Source: Paenibacillus alba (GTDB lineage: Bacteria; Bacillota; Bacilli; Paenibacillales; NBRC-103111). Taken from it: a DNA stretch of 64,000 nt. The translations under genes and the position numbers were made by a program. The first letter of the stretch is position 1. The number at the start of each line of letters is the position of its first letter. The DNA lies in assembly GCF_013204855.1 (NCBI RefSeq), contig NZ_JABMKZ010000008.1, positions 186,001 to 250,000 of the forward strand. Reading direction: 5' to 3'. Below, piece by piece: positions 1-8,997 of this stretch. The notes under the pieces are model-generated. The model saw only the letters and a list, made by a program, of their open reading frames with translations, was not told the origin of the DNA and did not search any database.

Positions 1-212
1 TCTCTAAACTATTTAAAGAGCATCAGGGAGTCTCCGTTATTGAATATGTGGAAGGCGTGCGTATGAAGCAAGCCAGAGTGCTTTTGCGGACAACACCGCT
101 AACCATCAGTGAGATTGCTGATCGAATAGGTGTACAAGATATCTTTTATTTCAGCAAACTATATAAGAAGTATTACAAGGTCAGTCCAAGTAAAGACCGG
201 AGTATGTTGTAG
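1..212 (+). CDS. AraC-family regulator, C-terminal fragment (5' end outside window)
   Basis: The reading frame is already open at base 3 and ends at the TAG at 210-212, leaving about 69 residues. They form the second half of an AraC/XylS DNA-binding domain: a recognition-helix region (EYVEGVRMKQARVLLR), the turn LTISEIADRIGVQD, and the family signature around FYFSKLYKKYYKVSPSKDR. The N-terminal part lies before the window, so it cannot be said whether this is a plain AraC regulator or a response regulator like the two others here. It reads toward the GH2 gene at 813, but 600 bases separate them, so no shared transcript is claimed. Confidence 0.85.
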   Translation, partial: SKLFKEHQGVSVIEYVEGVRMKQARVLLRTTPLTISEIADRIGVQDIFYFSKLYKKYYKVSPSKDRSML

Positions 213-812
213 AGGAGAGTTTTTAGAAGGAAGAAGGAAGTTTACCTCTTTCCAAAAACTGATTTAATTTTACAAAGGGCAAAGGATGAAATTACATGTT
301 TTATTAAAAACTGATTACTTATAATAGGTGTAGGCCTTATGAATGATCACAGAGAGGGGGGCGTTAGAGTGCCAAAGCCATATCTTGTAAGCGTTATTAA
401 GCATTGAGAGACGGGAAAAGAAATGTTTGAAAACCCTTGGGCGACACGGTGACACGGTAAGTATTATCGGTTCCTAATTCAACAAAACAACTGGGGTATG
501 TACTTCTACGGCTTGCAGGTATCACACCAATGCCCGTGCCAAAGGAGGTGGTCAGGCAAACATATGAACGGGTCCAGCATCGACTCGCTCGCGGTGCCGA
601 AAAACTCCAAGCATGTCAAAGCAGAGCTCATTCTGGCCAAGAAATACTCCTTTCCGGGTTTGGCCGATGTGCTGGTCGACGACGCACTGAACGATGTAAA
701 GACGAAAGTTGATGCTGCGATTGTTGTACTGAGCAAGCAGTAATAGTACCAAGCGACTATGTGCTGCAACGATAAGTACCGAAAAATAAATCAGGTGAGA
801 GGTGTGAGCGTT
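213..812. other. Long interval without a convincing gene; possible short relic ORF
   Basis: Six hundred bases lie between the AraC fragment and the GH2 start. The best candidate is a 59-codon frame at 564-743 (begins MNGSSIDSLAVPKNSKHVKA, ends VVLSKQ) with good coding-like composition but no well-spaced ribosome binding site; an AAAGGAGG at 540-547 is too far upstream of its ATG. The stretch SLAVPKNSKH resembles motifs near the C-terminus of sugar-binding lipoproteins, so it may be the tail of a decayed transporter gene, but this is weak. No clear terminator or promoter was recognised. Confidence 0.3.
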
Positions 813-3800
813 ATGCGAATACAATCGACTGCGAAATGGACGTCATTACTTGTTTTGATTGCGATGACTTTAATCATGCTGGTACCCGCGACAACTGCCA
901 GGACATATGCAGCAGCGGGAGATCCCGTTGAGCTCGCTTCTGTAACCATCCCGCATAAATTCATGACGGCAACGGCTACAAGCCAGAATGCCGGGTATGA
1001 AGCCAGTAAAGCCATTGACGGAAATCAGAATACACTATGGCACACGAAATATTCCAATCCTGCGGATAGCTTGCCTCAGAGTATGACCATTAAATTGAAT
1101 CGCGGCTATCAAGTAAACAAATTCAGATTGCTACCAAGACAGAATAATAATACGAATGGAAGAATTACTAACTACAATCTCTATGTAAGTGTAGATGGAA
1201 TCAATTATCAAAAAGTAGCAAACGGCACCTGGTCAAGCGATGCTACAGAAAAAGTCGTCAATATAACCCCGGCTGTAAGCGCTTCATATGTAAAGCTGGA
1301 AGCGCTCTCAGGAGGGGGAGGCTTCGCAGCGGCAGCAGAAATCAATATTGGAACTGAAACAACCTTCTCCCTTGCCGGCGAATGGGGATTCAAATTAGGC
1401 AATGCAAACGGAACCGCTCAGGGCTTGATCGAGTCCGTCAAACTTCCGGGAACGCTCGATGAGAATAAAAAAGGCGCCGTTAATAGCAATGTGGCGCTTA
1501 ACACGCTGAGCAGGAAATACACATATACAGGTCCCGCCACCTACCAGAAGAAATTCACCTTGCCTGCAAGTTTCGAAGGCAAGCGGGTTGAGCTGTTCCT
1601 CGAACGAACAAGGGTTACAAAGTTATGGGTGAACAATCAGTATGTCGGCACTCAAAACCAGCTTACCTCATCTCAGGTATACGATATCACCGATTATCTG
1701 GGGAAAGGTGAAAACATCATTACCATTGAGGTGTCCAACTCTTATACGAACATGCCCAAAGGAATACTCAGCTCTCATATGGCCACGGAGCATACGCAGA
1801 CCAACTGGAACGGTATACTGGGCAGCATCGAAATTCAAGCACACGATGCTCTATACATGGATCAGGTCCGGGTATACCCCGACGTGGACAGCAAGATGGC
1901 CAAAGTAAAAATAGATGTTCAAAATACAACAACAGAGGTGATGGAAGGAACACTGACCCTTTCGGCCAAGAACTGGAATTCCAATGTTTCTCATGAAGTG
2001 CCTGAGCAAACGTTCCATATTACCGTGCAGCCGGGGGATAAGACGATCGAAGTCGCTTACAAGATGGGCGATAACGTGCAGTTGTGGGATGAATTCAATC
2101 CGGCACTTTACAACCTCAGGGTTGTTATAGAAGCAGGAGAATATGCCTCAAGCGCCGATGTCGATTTTGGCATGAGAAGTTTTAAAGTGAATGGCGCTCA
2201 CAAGCAGTTTGCTATAAATGGGAAAAATATATTTTTGCGAAGCGAAGCCAATTGCGCCGTATTCCCGCTTACCGGATACGCTCCGATGGATGAAGCAGGC
2301 TGGGAAAAGCTGTTTAGCGTATACAAGTCCTATGGCATCAATCATGTGAGATTCCATTCCTGGTCGCCGCCGGAGGCGGCATTTAAAGTGGCCGACAGGA
2401 TGGGTTTATATTTGCAGCCGGAGCTTTCTCAATGGGATACACGGACGACGTTTTCTTCGGAAAGCGATTACGCGTACTACACGAAAGAAGCGGAAAGTGT
2501 CGTCAAGCAATTTGCCAACCATCCTTCCTTCGTGATGTATACATGGGGTAACGAGCTGCAAGGCGACAGGATCAGGATGAATGACCTTGTCGAGCATATG
2601 AAAACGATTGACTCGACAAGACTGTATGCGGAAGGCTCCAATACATGGTATGGCAGGGAAGGGCCCGGACCCAAAAGCGACTTTTTTACCGCCCAACAAT
2701 GGGGATCTCGGCAATTCAGGGGAGCGTATGCGGGAAGCTATGGGCACGTAAACGACAATTATCCTTCAACGATGGAGGATTACACCAAAGCGATGACAGA
2801 TGTTCCAATGCCTCTGTTCAGCTTTGAGGTAGGACAGTTTGAGGTCTATCCCGATTTTACAGAGATTCCGAAATATACAGGCGTGCTGGAAGCGAGAAAT
2901 TTCAAGAAATTCCAGCAGGATCTTGAAAATGCCGGCATGTTGGACCAGGCAGACCAATTCGTCAAAGCATCGGGACAGTTATCACAAATCAGCTACCGCG
3001 AAGAAATCGAAGCGGCGCTTCGCACCCCGCAGTTTGCAGGGATTTCACTGCTGGGGCTGCAAGATTTTCCCGGACAGGGTACGGCACTCGTGGGTATGGT
3101 GAATGCGCTTGGAGAATCGAAGAGCTTCTCCAACCCGAATGCCTTCAAACAATTCAATAACGCCGTTGTTCCGCTTGTTCGTATGGAGAAAATGACCTGG
3201 CAGAACAATGAAAGATATACGGCGAAGCTGCAGCTAGCCAATTATGGGCCGAAGGATCTTACTGGAATCCCTTATTGGACAATCAAACGGCTAGACGGCA
3301 CGGTAGTGGCATCAGGTGAATTGACTGTCTTAACCGCAGCGCAAGGAGGATTAAGGGACTTAGGAAACATCAGCGCGGACCTTTCGAGTGTAGCTAAAGC
3401 CGCACAGTTAACCCTGGAAGTGGGGATAAAGGGTTCTTCATATATTAACCTTTATGATATATGGGTATATCCTGCGAAGGTAGATACCGTTGCACCCAAA
3501 GATGTACTGATCGTCAAGGATTTTAATGCAGAAGCCAAAAAAACGCTCAAGCAGGGTGGCAAGGTCCTGATTGTTCCTGACAGTACGAGTTCAGCTCTGC
3601 CAAAGAGCGTCCAGGGAGCATTTATGACCGACTTCTGGAGTTATCCGGCGTTCAAAGTCAATAATCAACCCGGCACGATGGGGCTTTTGATCGACACCGA
3701 CCATCAAGCGCTGAAAGATTTTCCAACGAATTACTTCAGTAACTGGCAGTGGTGGCCGCTTGCCAAGAATGGAAGACCCACTATTCTTGACGATACATCG

Positions 3801-4532
3801 ATAACCTTCAGGCCAATTGTGCAAGTGATCGATAATTTCGAGAGGAACCATAAGCTTGGTTTGCTCTTTGAGGCCAACGTGGATAATGGGAAACTCATGG
3901 TGAGCTCCATGGACCTGCTGAATCAGCAGGATAAGCCGGAAGTCAGACAGATGCTTCATAGCATTTTGCGCTATATGGGTTCCGATGCGTTTAATCCTGA
4001 GGAGTCGCTTAATGCAGACTTTATCCAATCAATCGTCCCCGGCACCAGAACAGACTTGGCCGAAAACAAATTAAGAACGGGTTTCCCGGAGCCTTTAGTA
4101 TCGTATAATACGACGGCCGGTTACAATTATGTTTATGACAGGAAATGGCAGCTTGTCGACGGGAAAGAGGACTATACGACTGGCACAAACTCCTGGACGA
4201 ATTGGACGGCAGACCCCAAGCGGCCACAGGATTATATCGGTATCGATTTCGGGAAGGCCACGCGGTTTGATAGGGTGGAACTGGATGTCTTTACAGACTT
4301 CGATACCGCGCCGCCCGGAAGCGTGACTGTACAATACTGGAATGGATCCGCCTGGGTTAATGTAAGCCATCAGCAGAACGGCGCTTTTGTAAAGGGTCCG
4401 AACTTGATTCAATTCGATCCTGTCGAATCCTCCAAAGTAAAATTGACAATGACTGCCGGTATTTCAGGAGGGAAACCGAGAGGAATCGCAATCACGGAAC
4501 TGAGGGTATACGACAATATTTTGGTGAAGTAG
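813..4532 (+). CDS. Secreted F5/8C-GH2 family glycosidase
   Basis: 1239 residues. I start at ATG 813 because it follows GAGAGGTG (797-804) and opens a typical signal peptide (MRIQSTAKWTSLLVLIAM, cleavage probably after ARTYA); the frame also runs 54 bases further upstream. Domains: an F5/8 type C (discoidin) sugar-binding domain at about 40-185, a GH2 jelly-roll at about 185-330 (VKLPGTLDE, LWVNNQYVG), an Ig-like sandwich, then a TIM barrel from about 430. GH2 catalytic residues are visible: acid/base E581 in WGNELQGD and likely nucleophile E672 in LFSFEVGQ. The C-terminus (about 1080-1239) is another discoidin-like fold. There is no SLH or dockerin, so it is probably freely secreted. GH2 covers beta-galactosidase, mannosidase and glucuronidase activities; the locus favours a galactoside, but specificity is not readable. 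Confidence 0.85.
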   Translation: MRIQSTAKWTSLLVLIAMTLIMLVPATTARTYAAAGDPVELASVTIPHKFMTATATSQNAGYEASKAIDGNQNTLWHTKYSNPADSLPQSMTIKLNRGYQVNKFRLLPRQNNNTNGRITNYNLYVSVDGINYQKVANGTWSSDATEKVVNITPAVSASYVKLEALSGGGGFAAAAEINIGTETTFSLAGEWGFKLGNANGTAQGLIESVKLPGTLDENKKGAVNSNVALNTLSRKYTYTGPATYQKKFTLPASFEGKRVELFLERTRVTKLWVNNQYVGTQNQLTSSQVYDITDYLGKGENIITIEVSNSYTNMPKGILSSHMATEHTQTNWNGILGSIEIQAHDALYMDQVRVYPDVDSKMAKVKIDVQNTTTEVMEGTLTLSAKNWNSNVSHEVPEQTFHITVQPGDKTIEVAYKMGDNVQLWDEFNPALYNLRVVIEAGEYASSADVDFGMRSFKVNGAHKQFAINGKNIFLRSEANCAVFPLTGYAPMDEAGWEKLFSVYKSYGINHVRFHSWSPPEAAFKVADRMGLYLQPELSQWDTRTTFSSESDYAYYTKEAESVVKQFANHPSFVMYTWGNELQGDRIRMNDLVEHMKTIDSTRLYAEGSNTWYGREGPGPKSDFFTAQQWGSRQFRGAYAGSYGHVNDNYPSTMEDYTKAMTDVPMPLFSFEVGQFEVYPDFTEIPKYTGVLEARNFKKFQQDLENAGMLDQADQFVKASGQLSQISYREEIEAALRTPQFAGISLLGLQDFPGQGTALVGMVNALGESKSFSNPNAFKQFNNAVVPLVRMEKMTWQNNERYTAKLQLANYGPKDLTGIPYWTIKRLDGTVVASGELTVLTAAQGGLRDLGNISADLSSVAKAAQLTLEVGIKGSSYINLYDIWVYPAKVDTVAPKDVLIVKDFNAEAKKTLKQGGKVLIVPDSTSSALPKSVQGAFMTDFWSYPAFKVNNQPGTMGLLIDTDHQALKDFPTNYFSNWQWWPLAKNGRPTILDDTSITFRPIVQVIDNFERNHKLGLLFEANVDNGKLMVSSMDLLNQQDKPEVRQMLHSILRYMGSDAFNPEESLNADFIQSIVPGTRTDLAENKLRTGFPEPLVSYNTTAGYNYVYDRKWQLVDGKEDYTTGTNSWTNWTADPKRPQDYIGIDFGKATRFDRVELDVFTDFDTAPPGSVTVQYWNGSAWVNVSHQQNGAFVKGPNLIQFDPVESSKVKLTMTAGISGGKPRGIAITELRVYDNILVK

Positions 4533-5082
4533 ATCCGCTTCCCTCCTCCAGTGGTTCCGACAACATGACTGAAATAGGCAGTTCGCTGCAACTGTTGGCC
4601 GATGTCGAAGCGGACGAGCCGAGATGGCAGGGGTTGCACAATTATGCTCTGCAGCAGATTTAGCCGGGCTTAGCGCATCGGATGTATCCGATTGGCCGTC
4701 ATGTAGCCAAAATAATCGAATAATTCTTGTAAAACGCTGTACTTCTATATCAAAATCAAACGTAGATTCGCTCTTGACCCTTATGGTTTCTTTTGCTGGT
4801 TTGGCAACGAGTATGGAAAAGGCAGCGGACCATTTCAACGTGGGTGCAGCCTTTATCCTCACTCGTTTTTTCTTTGTTCATTTCAAACAAAGCTACAGCA
4901 AACATGGACAAAGCGAAAGATGGAAGTACAAGCACCAACTGGGCACGTTCAATAAGTTTCATAATAAAAGAATATTGAACAGCCGAACATTACCGAATTT
5001 GAAGTTTACGGAAATTAGTTAAACCTGCGCTTGTCACCATTCCATTCGCGGCACAAGTGGTAAACAGTGAAATTTGCATAAG
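4533..5082. other. Decayed interval after the GH2 gene
   Basis: No intact gene is seen. Short frames with protein-like stretches are broken by stops: one reads SSLQLLADVEADEPRWQGLH before stopping near 4660. The last part (4889-5018) looks like the two ends of an F5/8C domain and is listed separately. The predicted ORF at 4624-5022 crosses these fragments out of frame and is not accepted as a gene. Confidence 0.4.
4889..5018 (+). pseudogene. Relic of an F5/8 type C domain
   Basis: One frame reads KATANMDKAKDGSTSTNWA at 4889-4945, resembling the start of a discoidin domain (Ala...DGs.sTnWa). About 40 bases later another frame reads EQPNITEFEVYGN and stops at 5016-5018; ITEFEVYG is a common last strand of the same domain. 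The middle of the domain is missing and the frame is shifted. I infer the remains of a deleted glycosidase or binding protein. Confidence 0.4.
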
Positions 5083-5124
5083 GACTCTCCCAAACTTGAA
5101 ATTTCGGTTGTGGGGGAGTTTTTT
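5083..5124. terminator. Likely terminator between convergent genes
   Basis: An imperfect hairpin GACTCTCCCA ... TGGGGGAGTT is followed by TTTTT on the + strand. It lies between the GH2/relic region and the 3' end of the convergent GntR gene. The stem includes G-T pairs, so strength is uncertain. Confidence 0.5.
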
Positions 5125-5158
5125 AGTTACTCTTCGTTATCACTTTGGCCGTTCCTAC

Positions 5159-5824
5159 CTACTGGATAAACACGCGCAGCATTTCGCGAATATGCGCTTC
5201 CATTAACATTTTGGCTTGTTCGGCATGTCTTTCTTCCATAGCTATGGCAATTAAGATGTGGTAGTTTGATGCTTTCGTGCGCATATTAGGGATGGTATTG
5301 GTTTGTTTTCTTGCTTCCACGGAAATGGGGGTAATCATGGACATCATTCTGATCAGGACCGGATTATTGGCCCCTTCTGCAATGAGTTGATGAAAGGCCA
5401 TATCGGTTTCGAAGAAATCCCCCCCTTTTTGCATTTGTACAACCATTTGGTCCGCTAGGTAACGCAATTGTTGGATTTGTGAAGCTGTTGCATGCTTAGC
5501 GCATAGCGCTGCGAGTTCGGGTTCAATGAGCAGCCTTGCTTCAAGCAGTGAAACTAATGAAATATTCCCAAGCTGCTCAAGAGTCGTTGTGGGGTCTTCT
5601 AGTAATAAAGGATCATTGCGCAAATACATGCCTCGGCCGTGCTCAATGCTGACAATGCGTTGATTCTCTAGAATACGCAAAGCTTCCCGAACGGTAGATA
5701 TGCCCAGAGAAAGTTCTACTGCTAACTGTTGTACTGTTGGCAGCCGATCTCCGGCTTTCCATTCTCCGCTCTTTATTTTTTCCTTGATTGCTTGTATTGC
5801 GGTTTCATATGCCATCGTTTTCAT
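5159..5824 (-). CDS. GntR-family regulator, FadR subfamily (FCD domain)
   Basis: 221 residues, with a GntR winged helix at about 1-70 (GDRLPTVQQLAVELSLGIS, TVREALRILE, IEHGRGMYLR) and an all-helical FCD ligand domain at about 80-220 (LLEARLLIEPELAALCAKHA, FHQLIAEGANNPVL, HILIAIAMEERHAEQA). I choose ATG 5824 rather than the upstream TTG at 5848 because AAAGG sits just before it. FCD regulators usually sense sugar acids or other carboxylates and repress neighbouring catabolic genes. Here the gene is divergent from a sugar-acid dehydratase operon, and the shared intergenic region has matching inverted half-sites, so local control with a sugar-acid effector is the natural inference. Confidence 0.9.
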   Translation of the reverse strand: MKTMAYETAIQAIKEKIKSGEWKAGDRLPTVQQLAVELSLGISTVREALRILENQRIVSIEHGRGMYLRNDPLLLEDPTTTLEQLGNISLVSLLEARLLIEPELAALCAKHATASQIQQLRYLADQMVVQMQKGGDFFETDMAFHQLIAEGANNPVLIRMMSMITPISVEARKQTNTIPNMRTKASNYHILIAIAMEERHAEQAKMLMEAHIREMLRVFIQ

Positions 5825-5924
5825 ATTTAAAGACCTTTCTTTTTTCAATAGACTTCAAGATCAATTCTAGCATAGCTCAGATCACCTTGAAAAAAAAGAG
5901 ACATACATACGATCTTCTTGGAAA

Positions 5925-5985
5925 ATCATATCGTCAATAAGGATAGTTATGATGACTTCAGTAAGTTTATTTATATAGATATGAT
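5925..5985. promoter_or_regulatory. Inverted half-sites ATCATATC / GATATGAT (upstream operator candidate)
   Basis: ATCATATC at 5925-5932 and GATATGAT at 5978-5985 are exact reverse complements. The same pair recurs at 6098-6105 and 6119-6126 in the dehydratase promoter. Two matching inverted pairs in one divergent intergenic region suggest looping or cooperative binding by the adjacent GntR protein. Confidence 0.5.
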
Positions 5986-6078
5986 GAATTCATAATTAAA
6001 TTATACCCATAATTAGGTAGAAAGATTCAAAATTAGAGCGAATACAAGCGGTTTATTTAAAATAATGAAAACATATGA

Positions 6079-6128
6079 TTGACATACGCTAAAATAGATC
6101 ATATCATAACATCATAAAGATATGATCT
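6079..6128 (+). promoter_or_regulatory. Promoter and operator of the dehydratase operon
   Basis: TTGACA at 6079-6084 and TATCAT at 6102-6107 with a 17-nt spacer form a near-consensus sigma-A promoter. A perfect 10-bp inverted repeat, AGATCATATC (6096-6105) and GATATGATCT (6119-6128), overlaps the -10 and the expected start site, where a bound repressor would block initiation. A partial half-site ATATGAT is at 6073-6079. Confidence 0.7.
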
Positions 6129-6163
6129 ATTTTATTAAATTTCATTTTAGCGGAGGTTATCTT

Positions 6164-7324
6164 ATGAAAATTACAGACGTGAAAGTATGGTTGGTTGAAG
6201 GGATTAAGTACAATTGGACAATGATCAAAATTTATACCGACGAAGGTTATACAGGGGTCGGAGAAGCGACGAACTGGCCAGGAAGTCCCATCGTTGAAGC
6301 AGCGGCTAAGCATGTGGGTGAACGCATCATTGGTCTGGATCCGATGAGAACGGATTTTATTTGGACGAAGTTATATCGCGATTTGAACTGGGTTGGACCT
6401 TACGGAGCAAGTATGTGCGCGATCAGCGGGATCGATATGGCATTGCTTGACTTGAAAGGAAAAGTATTAGGCGTTCCATGTTATGAGCTGCTTGGCGGAG
6501 CGTTCCGTACGGAAATCCCGCTCTATGCCAATTACTGGTTTACTGGCGGCGGTCATAACGCAGAGGATTATGCGGCGCAAGCCCTTAAGGTGAAAGAAGC
6601 AGGCTTCGGTGGACTGAAGTTCGATCCGTTCGCACATACCAACTATTTATATGGCGAAGATTTGTCCAGTAATTTGTCTCTGACACCTGAACTTCAACAA
6701 AGAGCTTATGATGTAACGAAGGCTGTTCGTGATGCGATCGGTAGTGACATGGATATGATGATTGAAACGCATGCAATGCTGAACTTCAAGACAGCTATTA
6801 CGATGGCGGACAAATTGGCGGAGCTGGATATTACTTGGTATGAGGAACCTGTGGGACCTGAAAGCGCGGATACCTTGCAAGCGGTTCGCGATCGGCTGAA
6901 TCCGAGAGTATCCATTTGTGTCGGTGAGCGCCATTATACAAGGTATGGCATTCGTCAGATTCTCGAGAAACAATTGGTCGATATTATTATGCCGGACATC
7001 ACGCGCTGTGGCGGTCCGTCTGAAATGAAGCGGATGGCAACGATGGCGGAAGCGTACAATGTGCTGCTGGCACCGCATAACCCCAATGGGCCGCTTTCCA
7101 CATTGGCAAGTGCTCATGTCTGCGCTTCAGTGCCGAATTTCTTCCGACAAGAGTTTATGTTCAACGATGTTCCTTGGAGAGATGAAGTGATCGATCATCC
7201 AATTGAAATGAAACAAGGACGTCTCGTGTTATCTAACCGTCCGGGGTTAGGCGTCGATTTAGTCGAGGAAGCTATGGAAGCGCATCCGGGAATTCGGGAA
7301 GCCAGACCGGGATTCTATGTATAA
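6164..7324 (+). CDS. Enolase-superfamily (MR/MLE) sugar-acid dehydratase
   Basis: 386 residues; ATG 6164 follows GGAGG (6152-6156), so the 14 residues upstream are excluded. The N-terminal capping domain (MKITDVKVWLVEG; GYTGVGEATNWPGSP) leads into the (beta/alpha)7-beta barrel. Visible active-site elements are K152 in LKFDPF, metal-site strands MIETHAM, WYEEPVGPE and VGERHYTRYG, the Asp strand IIMPDITRCGG, and H305 in APHNPNGP. Together these suit mandelate-racemase-group dehydratases of aldonates such as galactonate. The reaction would be removal of water to give a 2-keto-3-deoxy acid. It is the first gene of a three-gene operon with two pyruvate-aldolase-type enzymes, which supports that role. 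The exact acid (galactonate, fuconate or other) cannot be read from sequence. Confidence 0.85.
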   Translation: MKITDVKVWLVEGIKYNWTMIKIYTDEGYTGVGEATNWPGSPIVEAAAKHVGERIIGLDPMRTDFIWTKLYRDLNWVGPYGASMCAISGIDMALLDLKGKVLGVPCYELLGGAFRTEIPLYANYWFTGGGHNAEDYAAQALKVKEAGFGGLKFDPFAHTNYLYGEDLSSNLSLTPELQQRAYDVTKAVRDAIGSDMDMMIETHAMLNFKTAITMADKLAELDITWYEEPVGPESADTLQAVRDRLNPRVSICVGERHYTRYGIRQILEKQLVDIIMPDITRCGGPSEMKRMATMAEAYNVLLAPHNPNGPLSTLASAHVCASVPNFFRQEFMFNDVPWRDEVIDHPIEMKQGRLVLSNRPGLGVDLVEEAMEAHPGIREARPGFYV

Positions 7325-7372
7325 GCGATGGATTGCATGGATTGCAGTCAGGTATAAGGCGGAGAAGCGCGT

Positions 7373-8017
7373 ATGAATAAATCGGCTAATCTACAGAAGC
7401 TCAAAGATTCAGGAATTGTTGCTGTGATACGCCGTCCGAATCCGCAACATATTCAGCATATAGCGAATGCGTTGGTTGAGGGCGGTGTAGGCGCGTTGGA
7501 GATTACAGTGGACACGCCAGGTGTCTTCGAAATGATTGCCAGTCTGAAGAAAGCCTTGGGTGAGCGTACTTTGGTAGGGGCCGGAACCGTATTGGATGCG
7601 GATACGGCGAAACAGGCGATTCAAGCAGGTTCCGATTTTATTTTTGCCCCAATTTTGGACATAGAAACAATTCGAGTAACGAACGCTTACGGGAAAATAT
7701 CCATACCTGGCGTCATGACGCCAACTGAAATTGTTACCGCTTATAAGGCGGGCGCTGATTTAATCAAAGTTTTCCCCAGTAATGTTTTGGGGGCCGACTA
7801 TATCAAGGAGCTTCAAGGACCTTTGGGACACATTCCCATGATGCCTACTGGCGGAGTGACCCTGGATAATGCAGATCAGTTCATTCGGAACGGGGCTGTT
7901 GCTGTCGGGATCGGCGGCTCTTTAGTGAAACAAGATGCCGTAGAGGCTGGCCGATACGAAGAATTGACACAGATAGCAAGGAAATTCGCGCATCTCATTC
8001 AGGAGGCTAGAAAATGA
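7373..8017 (+). CDS. KDPG/KHG-type 2-keto-3-deoxy-(phospho)gluconate aldolase
   Basis: 214 residues, the usual length for the class I KDPG aldolase family. Family motifs: GIVAVIRRPNP, the Glu strand LEITVDTPG, TLVGAGTV, the Schiff-base lysine K132 in LIKVFPSN, and the phosphate/carboxylate-binding end MPTGGV ... VGIGGSLV. It cleaves 2-keto-3-deoxy(-phospho) sugar acids to pyruvate plus an aldehyde. It lies 48 bases after the dehydratase, with a GGCGGAG ribosome binding site, and overlaps the next gene by ATGA. No sugar-acid kinase is encoded nearby, so a non-phosphorylated substrate, or a kinase elsewhere, is needed. Confidence 0.9.
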   Translation: MNKSANLQKLKDSGIVAVIRRPNPQHIQHIANALVEGGVGALEITVDTPGVFEMIASLKKALGERTLVGAGTVLDADTAKQAIQAGSDFIFAPILDIETIRVTNAYGKISIPGVMTPTEIVTAYKAGADLIKVFPSNVLGADYIKELQGPLGHIPMMPTGGVTLDNADQFIRNGAVAVGIGGSLVKQDAVEAGRYEELTQIARKFAHLIQEARK

Positions 8018-8937
8018 ATATAAAAAAAGAGCAGGATCAAGTGGAGATCAGAGGTGTATATCCAATTATGGCTCCTCCATTTCAGGCGGATGGGGAAATC
8101 GATTGGGATGATTTTCGAACTTTAATTCATCATCTGTCAAAGTCCGGCATTCAGGGTCTGACCATGTTCGGGATTGCGAGTGAGTTCTATAAGTTCACGG
8201 ATTATGAACGGAAAGATCTAGCTGCCATATTTGTTGATGAGCTGCAAGGTACTGGCGTACGAAGCGTTCTCTCGGTCACGGATCATAGCACGGAAATAGC
8301 TGTCAAACGTGCGAAGGAATATGAAGCAATCGGGGCAGATGCATTAATGCTGCTGCCTCCTTTCTTCCTTCGTCCTAGCATGGAGGCGATTAAAGAACAT
8401 ATCCGAGCCGTGGTGAGCGCTGTAACCATTCCTGTGCTTGTACAATACGCTCCGTCGGAGACGAATGTGGAAATTGCCATTGATGAGTTAATCGAGATCT
8501 ATGACGCGTATCCGAATGTTGTTTTCAAAATCGAGTCCAACCCGCCGATGGATACCATAAACGGAATTCTGCAAGAGCGGCAGCAAGCTGTCATTATGAA
8601 CGGTTATGCTGGTTTATATATGCTGGACGTATTGCAAGCCGGCGGGAAAGGTGTCATGCCAGGCTGTTCGTTTGCTGAAATCTACGTTGAAATTTATCGA
8701 TTACATCAGAGGGGGTGCGAAAGCGAGGCGAGGCAGCTTCATCAGAAGCTACTCTTTTATATTTCGCGCTGGATGAAAGATTGCGAGTATATCATTCAAG
8801 TCGAGAAGAACATTTTACAACAAAGAGGTTTGATCAAAACCGATTATTGTCGGAAACCTTCTTATCCTTTAAATCAGGATGATAGGGACATGATCCGCCA
8901 GTTCTTAGAAGAGTTTGGTCCTATATTGAATAGATAA
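8014..8937 (+). CDS. DapA-family (dihydrodipicolinate synthase/NAL fold) lyase
   Basis: 307 residues with the DHDPS/N-acetylneuraminate lyase barrel. The Schiff-base lysine is K172 in VFKIES and the partner tyrosine is Y145 in VQYAPS. The GTTGE motif of true DHDPS is replaced by GIASEFYKF, so lysine synthesis is unlikely; sugar-acid lyases and dehydratases of this family vary here. The 4-base ATGA overlap with the KDPG-type aldolase indicates translational coupling. Having two aldolase-type enzymes after one dehydratase suggests two sugar acids, or a second dehydration step as in 2-keto-3-deoxy acid dehydratases of this fold. Confidence 0.85.
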   Translation: MNIKKEQDQVEIRGVYPIMAPPFQADGEIDWDDFRTLIHHLSKSGIQGLTMFGIASEFYKFTDYERKDLAAIFVDELQGTGVRSVLSVTDHSTEIAVKRAKEYEAIGADALMLLPPFFLRPSMEAIKEHIRAVVSAVTIPVLVQYAPSETNVEIAIDELIEIYDAYPNVVFKIESNPPMDTINGILQERQQAVIMNGYAGLYMLDVLQAGGKGVMPGCSFAEIYVEIYRLHQRGCESEARQLHQKLLFYISRWMKDCEYIIQVEKNILQQRGLIKTDYCRKPSYPLNQDDRDMIRQFLEEFGPILNR

Positions 8938-8951
8938 TGGGAGAAAGCACC

Positions 8952-8997
8952 AAAAAGACGGCATTCATTTCAGTACTGAATGGAATGCCGTCTTTTT
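8952..8997 (+). terminator. Strong intrinsic terminator of the dehydratase operon
   Basis: A perfect 15-bp inverted repeat, AAAAAGACGGCATTC (8952-8966) and GAATGCCGTCTTTTT (8983-8997), ends in a T run. It lies 14 bases after the DapA-like stop codon and may work in both directions. Confidence 0.92.

Noticed and set aside
3591-4028. Antisense frame of 145 codons inside the GH2 gene
   Set aside because: It lies fully within a well-supported coding sequence, has no ribosome binding site or recognisable motif, and is explained as a shadow of the + strand frame.
4624-5022. Predicted 132-codon gene after the first GH2 gene
   Set aside because: No ribosome binding site, low-complexity mixed translation, and it crosses two F5/8C fragments lying in other frames.
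8014-8937. Lysine-pathway dapA
   Set aside because: Catalytic Lys and Tyr are present but the GTTGE motif is missing and the operon is catabolic.
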